Assembly (NCBI RefSeq): GCF_045679555.1
Contig: NC_092090.1
Coordinates: 29,849,702 to 29,913,701 of the forward strand
Source of the DNA: Salvelinus alpinus
Lineage: Eukaryota > Chordata > Actinopteri > Salmoniformes > Salmonidae
DNA: 64,000 bases
Direction: 5' to 3'
The translations under genes were made by a program, and so were the position numbers. Below, piece by piece: positions 1 through 13,304 of this stretch (within the stretch, counting starts at the first letter, position 1; every line of letters starts with the position of its first letter). The notes below the pieces were generated by a model. It was not told the origin of the DNA and searched no databases. It saw only the letters and a program-made list of their open reading frames with translations.

Positions 1-3000
1 CAAACTGACACTGCAGGCCCTCAACAGAACCGGCCTAGCAACAGTTTATTGGCTGGATACAAGGTCAGACACCTCCCCCTCTTCTCTCTCTCCAATTGTT
101 CCCCTGATCTTTCTTCTTCAGAAGTTCTTGGAGCTAACCCTGCATAACGAGGGTTAGGAGCGATGGGCGTTTCTCTATTTTATTCTCGCTCTCTTTTGTG
201 TGAGGGCTGTCGACAGCTCACCTTCCAAAGCTGTAATCTCACCATGCTTGCGAACAACCAAGTGTTGGAACAAGTTGCCTTCTGTAATAACTTGGAAACC
301 CTGCCAGTTTCTCATCTCAAAATAAGCAGTAATGAATTTAATTAGAAAGCTGTTGCATATCTCTGATACATTTATTTTTTAATTAACCCCATGTGAATAC
401 ATTTAAAATAATAGGGGGTGAAAGTGTGGGAAAAAACACCCTAATGAAGTTATCTGTTAATTGGGATTGTTTCTGCAGCCAAACCACAGTGAGTTGGGGC
501 CACCAGGAGCTAACAAATCGTGCTGTAAGCATCCCTGCCTACACAGAAAAGGGCCCATGCTGACTTCAAGTGTAAGAAATGCACCTCTGACGTGATGGAA
601 ATGACCGGCGGCCTGGAGAAAAGGCAGCCCTGTTCCAGGCCACTCTACTGAGACTCCCTACGCCGCGCTTGAAGCCAGGCCAGTGTTATTGCAGCCCTAA
701 TGCGGTCGCCTCATTTGGAGCGGATCAGGAGTAATTATGGTGGGGAAAGTGGCTGCCGATCACGGGGGTCAGGACACTTGTAACGTGAAAAGAGCAATTA
801 TTTCAGGAGACAAAACTCTCCCTTATCCCGGGCAGGGCCAGGGTCAATGCAAGGGACGGCTGGGCTCCGTTTCACCGGGGCTTATTAGCCGCAGCAAGCT
901 GCAAAGTTTGCCAGAGTGCATCTCGTTAATGAACAGTCCCCTCCTCATCGGCACCAGGCCCTGCTCTACCCCACTTACCGGGGCTGTTAATTATGTCATA
1001 ATCAGAGCATGCAAGCCCAGCAAGCACTTCTCACAGACCCAAGCATTCATAACACAACCGTCTGGAAATGTGGCTGTACTGTAGTATACTGTAAGAGATC
1101 ACACCCAGACAGAACCCACAGGACTAGTCTAAAACATGCTGAATATAAAACCATGTGTCATTGACTGCATTGGCCTGTGAACGACTACTGCATGTGTTTA
1201 TTCTGTCTTGGAGCGATATGCTCCAACTGCGGAGGGTAATATGAATCCTACAAAGTCTTGATTATGCTTATCATTTTGAATGCACTCATTTGTCTCCTTT
1301 CAGCTGGCCTATATTCCAGCTGATATTATGACCAGATGTCTTGTGTTTTGTCTTGGCAATAGAGGAGAATTGGTGTCTACAGGCTCAATTACAGTAATGA
1401 TGTGAGCTGATTGAAAGGGGCTGATTCATGCAGACAATGGCAGGACATCTGCCTGCGATCCCCATTAACCTCCATGGCGGCTGCCTCGGCCCTGTCTGGG
1501 ACAACATTCTATTCTGGATTGCCATGGCCACAGCGTTTACAGTGAGAGAGGGAACACAAAAGCCTGGGTTTACAGCTTCAGCCTCTTCCAAGCCACTGCA
1601 ATATTCACCGGAAATTCTACTTGAGCAACGCCACCACTGGTTAAGGAGCTCAAATGGTTAGGCTACACCAACAGGACTGAACATTGCTTTTACCAACCCA
1701 GAATCTAGGATTTAATTTTGCCCACTCAACATAGTAGAAAGAAATGCCTAGTAATAAACACTAGATTATAATGACTGAATTGAAATGCTGTCCAAGAGAG
1801 CATGGTTCATTTTCGCATAGAGTTGATCTGTTAGGTGGTTTTTAAAGCCTATCATATCCTTATTGAGCGATGCTTAAACGAATCAGTGTATAGATTCATA
1901 GTGCCTGATTTAATGTGTCTGTCTGATGTCTTCTGCAGGAGTCAGTGAGTCACAGAGGAGATGATGAACACCGTTCAGTTGAATGCAGTTGTTAGTAATG
2001 TAGCATGTCATTTCTAGGGGCATCTCTCAGCGTCTGTCATTGCGGTTACCAGTCTCTTATTTACTGCAGTGAGCTGAGAGCAGTAATTATACGGGCCCCA
2101 GAGATGAGGTCCACTCAGCCCAGCCTCCCCAGAGACAAGACGCTGCCCGAGTGATGCTATTCAATCCCCTTCCCTCCGCAGGAACCTAGGGAGCCTGCGT
2201 CACATCAAGGTGTCACTCCACCTAATTGATCAAATGTATTTAATTCCAGAGAGTGACCCCACCCACCGGGTAGTGATGTACTGTACACATTTCTATTCAG
2301 ACGTGCTTATTTAACAGATTAGCATGCAACCAGATGTATGATAGGAGAAGGAGAAAAGGGGATCGGAGGGCAAATCCTCCCCTCTTTCTCTCTCTCCATC
2401 TCTCCTTGCCTAATCTGAGGATGTGCCATGCAGATGTGATAATTGCATTTCAATGCTTTAAAATGTTTCCTCGAGTGCACCGAACAGCTTATTTTAGTTT
2501 TAAAACGTTAAATACATCAAAAGAGTTACCACAGATTTTATTTTTAGATAGCGGTAAAAACTGATCTTGAAATGGGCTTACATAGCATCCGATTTCTATC
2601 TCTATAATGGAAAGTACATGGTCTGACAGTTTCAATGAAGGAAAAAAAACTATACATATTCTTAAGAGATAAGGTCTTTAAAAAAGAAGAGGGGTGGAAA
2701 AAGACTGAGATGACATCCCTTACACCAAGTATTAATGACAAATTAATTTCTTTCTCGGGGAAAATATTTGGCAAGGCAAGAGCTCCCTCTTTAAAAGACA
2801 AAAATGCATTCCCTGTTGGAATATGAATCATGGTCTAGCGAGCTACGTTTTTTGGGACACCAAATGACACGGGAAGGTCAGTGGCACTTGTATCTGTTAA
2901 ATGGATTGGATTAAGTGGAGGCTGCCTCTTCGGCTGCAGCCGTTTCCTTTTATAATGTAACTTTTTGTTCTCGGAGAGGCGGCAGGTTGGGAAGGCGCTG

Positions 3001-5894
3001 TTCCACTCAGGGATTTCACATGGTACTAAGTGTGGTGACAGGTGCAAAAAATGATTCTCCTGGTATTAAGGAAATTGACATGACATTTGTTTTATACATT
3101 CATTTATTCTGTCACTACTCTTTGTTTAGGAAATGCTACATGCAGTGTAGCTACTACTGGAGTTTTCTGAGCCAATTTTCCACAGGCTGTTTTGGTAGAT
3201 GACTTCAAGCATGTGTTTCTTCCCTGAGACAGCAGGATCTGTGCAGTAAGCATCCTGGCTTCCTCATGTATCTGAGACTTTTCCTCTGTTCAGGCAGCAA
3301 TCTCAGGCCCATAGAGGGAGCACTGTGTACATGGTGGTGGGGAGGAGTGTCAGACTCACTGCAGTTTCAAATCTGGGTTAGGGAATAGAACATTGCCACG
3401 TTGATGTTTAGGATGTCTCTCTCAACATAGGGAGAGCTCCAAAGAGGCCGGAACAGGGGACGTGCTGTATAGTCATTCCATAGACGAGGTAAAGCCCCCT
3501 CCTTTGCAGAGTTGATGTAAAGCACACACATGTTATGTAACAGGGTGGGTAAATGGTATGTGGGGGGGTGGTGGTCTAAACCAATTACGAGTGGTTCTCT
3601 GGAGGTGGGGAACGACCTTTGTGTATAATTAGTTATCTTATTTAAAGCAAAGATTTTGAGTAAAATAACTAATTAGCTGTCATAAAAGGCAAATTAAAGA
3701 TTTTTGTGTGATCCCTGAGGGAATTGAGGAAACCCGATTTTGTTTTGCTATGCACATGCACAAACCACACAAACGCACACACACACACACACAGCACTCT
3801 CTCTCTCCTCATTAAGATTGTTTTTAGTTCTGTGGAAGGCTGACAGGCGAGCACTGTTGGCATACCTGCAGAGAGCTCCTCTAACAAGCCATGAGATGCA
3901 GGTAGAACAGACCACCCTTAGCTTGTGTGGCTTCAATTTGAAGCTTTTTAGCTTCATTTACACAGAACATTGGTAGTTATAGCGGGTTTTGTGATCCTAA
4001 TGCGGCAGCTTCAAGGGGCCCGTTTTGGGGAGGGAGGAGGTGAGGGACCTGGAGGGTAGGCAGAACACTAATTGATGGTTCCCATCACCAGCGCTGGACC
4101 AATTAGCCTCCGCTTTCCACTTGTGATAAAGAAATGGGACGAAGGCTGAATACCACCAGAGCTCTTATTCACATACAAACCAAAGCCATCAATTTAACTA
4201 ACAAGCTCACCCTCTCCCTTTCCCTTATTTTAAAAGGAGAGTTGCTAATTATATTACATTCACAGTATTACTGATGGTCAGAAATTGCTGAACAAATCTG
4301 GATCCAATAAGGGGTGTGTGTGTGTGGGAGACAGAGGGAAGGACAAAGGAAGAGAGACAGGAACATGTGCTTTGGTATTCAGCAGAACAAAGTACTTTGT
4401 GACAAAGTGCTATGAGGTTTTTGTGCAGGGGAAAACTACATGCTCAGAGAGGAGAATCAGGGGCATTGGGTGATACAACTGCCTAGCTATCAGCAGAGGC
4501 TCTGTTTATCATGGAAATAACTACTATGGTTCCAGTGAAACTACAGGGTGGCTGCCCAACACCACTGACATCCAAACACAACTACAGAGGACATCAACAC
4601 ACACATTGGAGCACTACTCTCCTGTAACTGCCATCTCTGACAAATATACTGTAGGTCAATAGCAACTGCCTTTACTAGAACACAACATCTCAACAACAGA
4701 TCACACCTCCGAAGATAAAGACAAAACATCTAGAAAATGTACTAAAGTTATATAAATGCTACAGCGGGAAAAAGCTAGGAAATTCAATGAAAGCCTCCCA
4801 GCATACCATGTCTTTAAACCATCGGGCATTTGCCGTTTTTATAGGCACCCACATACAAAGCGATGGCCGTCCTCCCTCCCTGTGACGCAGGCTGCGTCCG
4901 GTTTTTGAGAGAAATGTGTTTTGAAAGCAGAGAGGCGAGCGGTGGCCGTCGTGTGTTCTATTAGACAGATCAATAGCTCAGTGTGTGAGAGTGTCTTAAG
5001 AGCTGTTGTCCTGTGCTTTCAGCTGTGGCAGACCTGTTAGTGCTACGGAGGGGTGCTGCCTGCCACTGCCTCTGTACCAGCAGTGGCCTGAGGGGGGCTT
5101 TTAGTCCAAACACAAATGTCAACCACACATAGACTATTAGTGTTTAGTGCAGTTATTAAATGGACTTTATTTGTCCTTTAGGAGGCTAAAAGGCACACTT
5201 AAAGGGGACCTGCGTGACAGCGGGGCAATTTGCGGGTTTAGTTACTCAGGCTCGCTCGTTGCTGACACATGAGTACAGATAAGTGTAAAAGAAGGAAAGG
5301 CTGTAATGCAGCGAGCGAGCGTGGTGTGTGTCTGTGTGAGTGCGCGCTGAGAGGCACTTAGGCCATAACATATCTCACTGGGGTCTGCGAGCAGCGTTCT
5401 TGTGGTCAGAGGCGTTTTAAAAGGTTAATGTTAATCTATACCAAACAAAGCCCATGAGAAGCTTTTACAGCTGTGGACAGTTCAGAGCAATGAGCGCTGA
5501 TGAAATGGTAGGTGACTAACATAATATACAGCATGCTGTAAATACCACGGTAAGCAATATGAGGTCTGTCTGTGACTCTGTTACGAGTACAGCTTCAAAT
5601 AATCAGTAGGCCTGCCTGCCTAGTGTGGTTTACCTGGTGTAATATAGCATCTGTTTCTATGGGAGCAGCAAGTGCCGTGAATGTAGTCCAATGTGATCTG
5701 TGTGCCTATCTGAACGGAAGAGTGTTCATGTTAATGCATATGAGCAGAGGCAGTGCACTGTGGCCCTCTCTCTCGTGAGGCCCTGCTGCCTCAAGACGCT
5801 GTAGCAGCAGCGTTATCGAAAAGAGAACATGAAAAGTCACTGGTGTTCCTGGGCAGTGAATCACGCCGCGGCGTTTGTCTCCTTATCGCTACAG
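1..5894 (+). other. lmo1: probable lmo1 intron 1 (or upstream region), no gene seen
   Basis: No convincing coding exon was found. Open frames (for example 737-1084, 115 codons) match nothing I recognise. The stretch is largely free of recognisable transposons and rich in TAATTA/ATTA-containing blocks (for example 4070-4150 and 985-1010), as expected of a developmental gene intron with regulatory elements. A short (CA)n lies at 3775-3793. Assignment as intron 1 rests on the missing first exon. Confidence 0.5.
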
Positions 5895-6108
5895 GTGTGC
5901 CGATGCTCTCCGTCCAGCCCAAAGGGAAACAGAAGGGGTGCGCTGGCTGCAATCGCAAGATTAAAGACCGCTACCTGCTCAAGGCCCTGGACAAATACTG
6001 GCACGAGGACTGTCTGAAATGTGCCTGCTGCGACTGTCGCCTGGGGGAGGTGGGCTCCACCCTCTACACGAAAGCCAACCTCATCCTCTGTCGCAGGGAC
6101 TACCTGAG
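5895..6108 (+). CDS. lmo1: lmo1 coding exon 2 (LIM1)
   Basis: Acceptor ...cgctacag|gt and donor ctgag|gtaaga. It starts with the last two bases of a Gly codon (G)[18 protein letters not shown] and ends in a split Arg codon (AG|G) after RRDYL. It encodes all of LIM1 with its zinc ligands. The reading frame stays open upstream to 5753, but that is intron. Confidence 0.97.
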
Positions 6109-9100
6109 GTAAGAGAAGCCACAGTCAGTCGCCCCTCATAGAACAGAAAGGCCGCACACCACCTAGAGCTGTGTCATTAAAAAGTGCTCGCTCTCTCACT
6201 ACTGCTAGGGTAACGCCACCATGAATGTCTATGAACCTGCCTCTCACTAGAGCTCTCTATTTGGGTCCATTTGTATGTGAACCAGTGTTTTTCTCGAGCT
6301 TTTAGAAGACATTTCCTCCCAGGCTGTTTTGGTAGATCAAGCGCCTGTTTGTTCCTCATTATAGGATATCGATGCTGACTAGATGTGTGTCAATTAAGCC
6401 TGAATCCCATTATGCTCATGTGTGACTCTCCTCAGGCTCTGATCTGAAGCCTTGGGAAGGCGGAGCGGAAAGTTTCCAATTCCACGTTTGTATGTTTTTA
6501 GCTCTCTTAAAAATTGAAACATTTTTTTTTTTTGTTGCTTGTTTACATAAACACAACACTCTCTCCCCTCGCGGTACAGACCTGGTTTCAGTAACAGTAG
6601 AGATGGGTCATGTTGTGTTCTGGGACGACTCCAGGCAGGCTAGCTTCAACTTTAGTGTCTGTGGCTCAATGTTTTCCCCCTGTACCCTGCCATCTGCTTC
6701 CTAAATTTAACATGATCATTTCCTGGGTGTTAAGTCACATTCGGGGCTTCTGAATGAGATCCTACCATTTACCCCTGAGACCATCCCCTGGGGGCCAGCC
6801 TAGAGACCTTGCTGCCCCTGGCCTCTCCCTGTCTCTCCCCTCCCTCTCCCACCCTGCCCCTCCAGCAGGTCCCAACCGAGAGGGGCTTAGGGGCTGGGCG
6901 TTGAGAGGAGCCATTACCATCCATCAGCTCCCACCAAGAGTTAATGCTGTTAAGATGCAGTGAGAGAGGTTCACTAAGACTGCTGCTGCCCCCAGAAGGG
7001 GCAGATGGTGCAGATGAGGTCATAATAAACGGAGCAAATGACAAGAGAAGGCAAAAATTATTAAGCCAAGAGTGGCGCTTTTGACATGGTTAAATATGAT
7101 CCCCTAAAAGGGCCGGCTTCTCCCTCCCTCTCTCTGATTGATTTCTCCCCCATTATGAAGGCCTTATCGTGGACATCAGCTCCCTGATGAAAATGTGTTC
7201 CTATGGGCTAACTGGCCTGACAGGCAGCTCTGCAGAAAGCAAACTCATAGCAAGACTAGGGCCGAGCGGTGAGAGAGGAGGGAAGAAAATGAGGGGCAGA
7301 GGGGGCTAGAGTGGGAGGGAAGAAGCAAGGGAGCGAAACGTAAAGTAGGAGAGGCGAGGGAGAGATGGGCTTTCTGTGTTTCTGCCTGGGCCCTGATGGC
7401 CTAATGAAATCCAGCCCACTCGTCTGCTCTTCAGCCTGAGACAAATGCATGCCACTTAATGGCTGGAGATGTTTGAGATGAATTCTATTATGGAACAAAT
7501 TAAAAATGTTCCCTTTCTCAGCAGCAAGGGAAGAGACAGTTTTAGAGCCTATAGTTTTAAAGTAGGTGACGCATGCTCCATACGGCCTTGTAATCCCCTC
7601 ACAGAGCCCCCGTCCTGCACGGAGAGGGGAACACTTCCCCTCACCGCCATTAATGAAGTGGAATCCTCCTGTATGGAGCTGCAGTTCATTAGAGACATGC
7701 AGTCAGGGTGGATCAAACACACTTTATTTCCCTGGGTTTGGAGCCCTGCCATGCGCACATTAATTATGATAGGAGCTCCGTCTGTGTTCGTCCTTCAGGA
7801 GCTCAGGAGCACCGGTAACATCTTGTGCACACCCCCCTTCCCCCCGCTCTCCCCTGCCTGGCCTGCCAGCAGCGTCTTCTAAAACCTCAGATCAGAAGTT
7901 TCTGAATCCACTTGACATTCTATTCCCTCCGTTGTAAAAGACTGGGTTGGTTTATTAGCAGTTTTACCACACTTTCATTATCACGCAGAACAATAGATTA
8001 ATTAGGTGTTTCATTTTTGTCTGGGACTCAGGATCTGGCGACCTCGTCAAAGAAGGTTGACAAGCCAGTCATGCTTTTGATCGCCCGAACCCCAAGCCTG
8101 ACATCGTTTTATCTTCTCACTCACAAATATTTTAGGGGGAACATACTGTATCAGTCATCTACTTATCAAAGTAGAGTGCCTTTATTTGAAATTTAAAAGC
8201 ACTTTTTTTCAAGCTAATGGACTTTGTAAGTTACGCAGTACCATCAGCACTGCAATGGAGGTAGATATTAAACTGTAATTAAAACATCTTATTATCTGTG
8301 GATGTATTAATGTATGTCAAACATCTCTGCCACCCACTGGAGATTTAAAAAATATATATATACAGTATATATTTTTTAAATGTATAACTATAATAAAACA
8401 TTTACTTCTTTCCTCAAATAAAGTAGTAACATTTTCTGGCAACATTTTTAAATATATATTATAGCAAGCTTTACACCTTCAAAGACACAACTGTTGAGGA
8501 AGGTCAAAACACGCCTTACATTAATTAATACAGTAGCTCTCCTTTCTATGAAATCGGACAAACTGTAAATTTGAGCGGTGAATCTCAGAGTTTAGAACAG
8601 AGTAGAAGACTTGAAGAGCTCAAGTCCAATCTCAATGAACAGAAGACATGCAGATGATGCCGGCATGCAGGGGGAGAGTTTGAAGTTAGCGAAGCAGCAA
8701 GTTCAAACGGCTAAAGAAAGCACACCTGTCTCTCCAGATCCACGCTAAATCACACAATAACTGAAGGAGTGGAACAATGGAGGAGAGGCTCTTTAACTTT
8801 AATGGCAGTTCATTTTGTTTCAACCAGCCAATATCAGTGGAGGAAAATGACTTCCAGTATAAACTATTTTGTTTTCTCTCAACGCTGCAGTGTTTATATT
8901 TTTTTCCTCAATCTTGGCAGTGAACAGTTCACGGCATGCTAAATCTGACTTTTTGGTAATGCACATTTATTTTTTATGGCATTCTGTTGAAGATCATGTT
9001 TAAAATTTCAGTTAACATTTCAATTCTACAAGCACACTATGCTATTTTGTTACTGTAGACAGTATGGATTGAATAGATATGCTGTGACGGGTCATTTCAC

Positions 9101-12100
9101 AACTATGAAAGTCCTTCAGCACCCTCACTGGAAAGTCCCACGAACTGGCCTCACCATGGTAATGGCCGGTTTCACTTTATCTTACATTATATAGCTTCAA
9201 AATCCATCCCATTGTCTCAGTTTGAGGGTGACCTTCCAAAAGAGTACTTGTAACCTTCTAATCCACTTAAATGAACCACTATTTTAAGCTGGGCCCTTTC
9301 TGTGCTTCAAACCCTGCCTAAAAAATGGACTTCTTAACAAAGTAGGATTGGCAGCGGGTCTGTAGTGAGGGGCAATGTAGTCTGCCCTCAAATTTTCCGC
9401 AGCATTCATTCTGCACTTCAATGGGACAAACTGGAAAAATCGTATATATGTCAAAATAATTAGTATACCAGTTGTGAGGATATTGACTTTTCTTAATCCT
9501 AACAGACAAGAAAATGTAACTGCATCATGAGCTACTGCACTGTGATTGTACCAGTCACACAGTATGCCATTACAATATGTGGGAATTCAGAAGAAAATAG
9601 TCTTATGATTTGTAATCATTCTTAAAAGAACTCAAATGTCTACTGTATGGTGAATCGCAATTAAGGTGTTGTGATCCTCATTCCCACCCAGCTCTCCCTA
9701 GTGCTATGCATGCTGGTCTTTGTAGTCCCTATTCCACAGTGCCCTCCCACTAAATGGTCAGCACAGCGTCTCGGTCTATTACTCAAAGTGCGCTGCAGTC
9801 CCTATATCAACCACAGAGTCCAGGGACACACCGCCATAACACTGAAACATAACCTACATGATGGCTTTACATCACTGACATGTCCCCTGGGATGCATACA
9901 ACACTGCATATAATAACGCATCCATATTCACAGGGCCAGTCAAGTAGCAGGTCAGCACACACACAGAAGACAGACTAGGTCTGAGTCAGGCCACAGAGAT
10001 GATAACAGCCTGGTTTAGTTTGAGCTAGAACTGATGCTGATAATAACAGAATCAATCCAGAATAGAATATTGGGTCCTTTTCATCTGTTAAAGAGGAAAG
10101 AAATCACTAATATAACATGAATAAATCTAAAAGCCTGACAATCATTTTACCAAGTGGGTTTGAGCAGCAACACCTCGTCTGGGTGGCATGGAAAGCTCAG
10201 CGTTCCAGAGGTCTATATCAACACACTTTACTGGAACAGTAACCAGTTCTAACAATGACTTTGTTCAACACCTCGTATCTATTAGAACCAAACAGCTCTG
10301 TCTCGCTCTCTTTCTCCTAGTCTAAGGCACCAGCAGCAGTCCTCTCCTCTGGGGCAGTGTGCTCTAATTAGTCCCTGGGTCTGCTGGAGGGATATATGTT
10401 TTCTGTGACAAGGGGAGAGCAACCGACAGAGACTAATATGGAGAGGGGATACCAACTTTTGACTATTCTCTCCATCTGAGTCTCCTGAGCCCACAACTTT
10501 GGGAACGTGTTTGCCACTCTGACAGTATGTTAATCTGCTGTCGTCTGCCTGATCCCCTTTCGCAAAGCTGTGGCGCTGTCCCCTTTTCCTGCCTGCAGAA
10601 TGTACAAATCTATCTGTGAGTCAAAATCTTCAAATTAAGCATAAGGGCAGGCGCTTGGAAAATGTAAATGTGACTAGGGGCTGCAGGCTCTGGTGTGGAG
10701 TTGCCTTTGCTTTGCTTTGAGGAGAAAGATCTACACCAGTGCCTCTTGCTCTGCTTGTGACCTTCATCGTTTGCCTCCTATCTAATAAGCTTAAACAAAC
10801 AGCAGTGAAATGTGAGTTGTGCGTCTGTTCAGTGTACTGCCAAACATCTAGTTACCTCTCCAAGGTCTCCCCGCCATTCTCCAAGGCAGTCTATGAATGA
10901 AACAGAGGGGGATCGAGGCAGTACCCTTGCAACAGGAATATTTTGAACGTTTGACTACATTATAGAATTTAGCCTCTTGTGTAAAATCCAGCTGGCTTTG
11001 GTTGGAGCAAGTCTCATTAGGTACTTTGGTTTTAAAATAAGAAAACTTTCAACAGTTCAATTGGTTGCCTCAGACCTGTTTTCATTGCTTTCGCTATGTG
11101 CTAGGAGAAAGGCTTTGAAGAAGGGGATTAGAACCATGTGATCATTTTAATTAGATCATTAGCAAAGAATTAACATCTAGGTTTGTAGCCCTCATTAACA
11201 AAAAATACCAAGTGTGTGCCAAGATAGATTTGTGTATTACATGAGATGTTTTCGGATTGGTCTGTTTTTCACCGTTCTTTCTGGGGGTTTTCTTGGCTTT
11301 ACTTTGTGTTCGCTCCTCTGTTGCATGAAGGCTAAGGAAGGTACGTTAATCTTTGTCTGTATTCTTTCTTTCTTTCTTCCAGGCTCTTTGGTACAACAGG
11401 GAACTGCGCTGCCTGCAGTAAACTGATCCCAGCCTTTGAAATGGTGATGAGAGCCAGAGATAATGTTTACCATTTGGACTGTTTTGCCTGTCAGCTTTGT
11501 AACCAGAGGTAAGGAGAGAGAGAGAGAGAGCACTCACAACTGTGTCGTGAGACTACCTTTTTGAAATATGTAATGCTGATCTGAAATGACCATTAGCTCA
11601 AACTAGTTAGCCATTTAACAAAAAACCTGCCTCTTGAGGTGCAACAGATCTGTTTTGTCTGTGTAAGACTGTCTGTGTAAATACAGATTTGTTTGTTGTC
11701 TGTCTTCCCATTTTGAAAGCACACGCGTGTTGCATTGCATTAGCAACACTTAACTCTTTTCTATGTTGACCCTGCCATTAGTTTGTCCTTGTTTGTGTTT
11801 TGTGACTAGAAACAACTGGGATTATAAGCTTGAGGGGAACAAAATTAGCTCATGTATCAAAAGTGATACAGCTGCCAGACCAATGCCAACACTCACAATG
11901 CTTTAGTTGAAAGGTTCACTTTAAGCCACAGCAATAGACCTCCAAGAGGCCACTCTACGGGAACATGCCTTACAAGTTTGGGTACCACACTACAGGGTAG
12001 TGGAATTAAACAGATTTTTTTTTAAACAAATACTGTATGCTATTCAGTCCAGGAATGTTAACTATGTTAACTAGACACCTTAGTGACCCACATGGGCCAA

Positions 12101-13304
12101 AGCCTTGCTCACTCCGTCCTAGGTCCTGACCGCTCCTCAACTCTGAGCTCTACACTATTACATCCATACATACTCTCCTCACAATACAATGCAACAATCC
12201 CATAACAGTACCACAGTGCAGCACAGAGAACACTCTGCTAATCATGGGGTATTGTGACCCTCTCCATCCATACAGCACAAGCACATTAACCTTCCACAGG
12301 GATGAGTCAGTAACCATGGTGAGCACCTGGCTGGGGTATGGGAATGCTGGCTGCAGCCACTCATGGGCCCAGGCTTTACTGGCTCACTGATACCACAGCC
12401 ATTGCCCCTCTGCCAGCCCTATTCCTGCCCAACACATTACTGTAGCCCAGCCTGATAAGCAGCCCTGCCATCAGTACGTCTGTTCTTATCTTCACTCATT
12501 CTGTCTATGAAGCTGTGTGTCGTACAGTACATAAGCACCGCCATTTAAAAGGATGCCCTTGAACAAGGCAGTTAACCCACTGTTCCCCGGTAGACCATCA
12601 TTGTAAATAAGAATTTGTTCTTAACTGACTTGCCTGGTTAAATAAAGGTTAAACAAAAAAATCAGTGGGCCTACTTGGGGGTGTGTTTTTTTTCTTCAAT
12701 AACTCGAAACCTAGCGAAACATTCATACACGTTGGCACCCAAACTGGGGTATGGAAAGCTCGCCCTGTTGCAAAATTTCCTTGGAAACCGGTGTGGTGCT
12801 TTTCTTGTTTGCCAAGCCTGGGAGGGGTCTGTGCTTTCATTGGGCGCCAGTCCATTTGTCTGCACGCTTTGAAATTATATATATTTTTTTATCTACTTGT
12901 ATTTAAAGCCACACCTTCAGTGACCATCAGAGAGGCCTTTGAATCACACACAAGGAACAATGGCATTTGCAAACAAGCAACGTCGCCAAACGCGTACAAT
13001 CAAAGCCCAGAGAGCAGCAATGGCCATCGCCTTTAACGGCTGATCTCAATCAACCACATTCTTCTCCTAGAGCAATGCTATCATTATCAGCCCGTCAACA
13101 CAAATAACTGTCATATTGTCTGCTACTAATCTCCTTTATCTCCCCACGTTGTCCTCCTTTTTATTAATGCTTTGCCTTTGTGTTTTCCTGGCTGGCAGGT
13201 TTTGTGTGGGGGACAAGTTTTTCCTTAAGAACAACATGATTCTGTGTCAGATGGACTATGAGGAGGGCCAGCTGAACGGCAGCTTTGAGACGCAGGTTCA
13301 ATAG
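5895..13304 (+). CDS. lmo1: lmo1, LIM-only protein 1 (exons 2-4; exon 1 outside window)
   Basis: Coding exons 5895-6108, 11383-11508 and 13199-13304 splice with consistent phases (1, then 2, then 2) to 446 nt. With the 25 nt first exon known in the family this gives the usual 156 codons. The protein has two LIM zinc-binding domains: LIM1 begins [20 protein letters not shown] and keeps its Cys/His ligands; LIM2 begins [20 protein letters not shown] and ends with CQMDYEEG. Family knowledge: LMO1 is a small nuclear adaptor without DNA binding that bridges LDB1 with bHLH and GATA factors, is expressed in the developing nervous system, and is an oncogene in T-ALL and neuroblastoma. LMO1 rather than LMO3 is supported by the FGTTGNC junction and the C-terminus [15 protein letters not shown]3 ends differently. 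No ATG plus MVLDKEDG-type exon with a donor was found in 1-5894, so the start is probably left of the window. Conservation to mammals is nearly complete. Confidence 0.97.
6109..11382 (+). other. lmo1: lmo1 intron 2
   Basis: A 5.3 kb intron between phase-matched exons. It lacks recognisable mobile elements. It contains a GC-richer, C/T-rich block at 6760-6960, an open but unrecognised frame at 7469-7882, and a perfect AT-rich hairpin at 8344-8380. Confidence 0.85.
8344..8380. repeat. AT-rich perfect hairpin
   Basis: Arms 8344-8358 and 8366-8380 (15 bp, tttaaaaaatatata and its complement) are perfectly complementary around a 7 nt loop. It sits in lmo1 intron 2. It is probably simple AT-rich foldback sequence. 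Confidence 0.6.
11383..11508 (+). CDS. lmo1: lmo1 coding exon 3 (LIM2, first part)
   Basis: The acceptor follows a strong pyrimidine tract (tttctttctttcttccag|gctc). The exon encodes [15 protein letters not shown] through FACQLCNQ and ends AG|gtaagg. A (GA)n run starts four bases past the donor (about 11513-11530), which could vary between individuals and influence donor context. Confidence 0.97.
11509..13198 (+). other. lmo1: lmo1 intron 3
   Basis: A 1.7 kb intron beginning gtaaggagag with a (GA)n run and ending in gctggcag. It carries a LINE/SINE-type 3' tail at 12551-12660. Frames open at 12665-13036 are not supported by any recognisable protein. Confidence 0.85.
12551..12660 (+). repeat. 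LINE/SINE-type 3' tail in lmo1 intron 3
   Basis: Contains ttaactgacttgcctggtta followed by aataaaggttaaac and an A-run, the typical tail of a salmonid retroposon. It closely resembles, in the opposite orientation, the 3' end of the LINE at 26770-28842, and the copies at 44911 and 59300. Confidence 0.7.
13199..13304 (+). CDS. lmo1: lmo1 terminal coding exon 4
   Basis: Acceptor ctggcag|g. The exon completes the split Arg, encodes [20 protein letters not shown] plus the tail [14 protein letters not shown], and stops at TAG 13302-13304. The second zinc finger of LIM2 lies here. Confidence 0.97.

Noticed and set aside
737-1084. 115-codon frame in the presumed lmo1 intron 1
   Set aside because: No domain, no splice or promoter context; GC-rich unique sequence can stay open by chance.
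6492-6704. Frame in lmo1 intron 2 near a T-run
   Set aside because: No homology or splice support.
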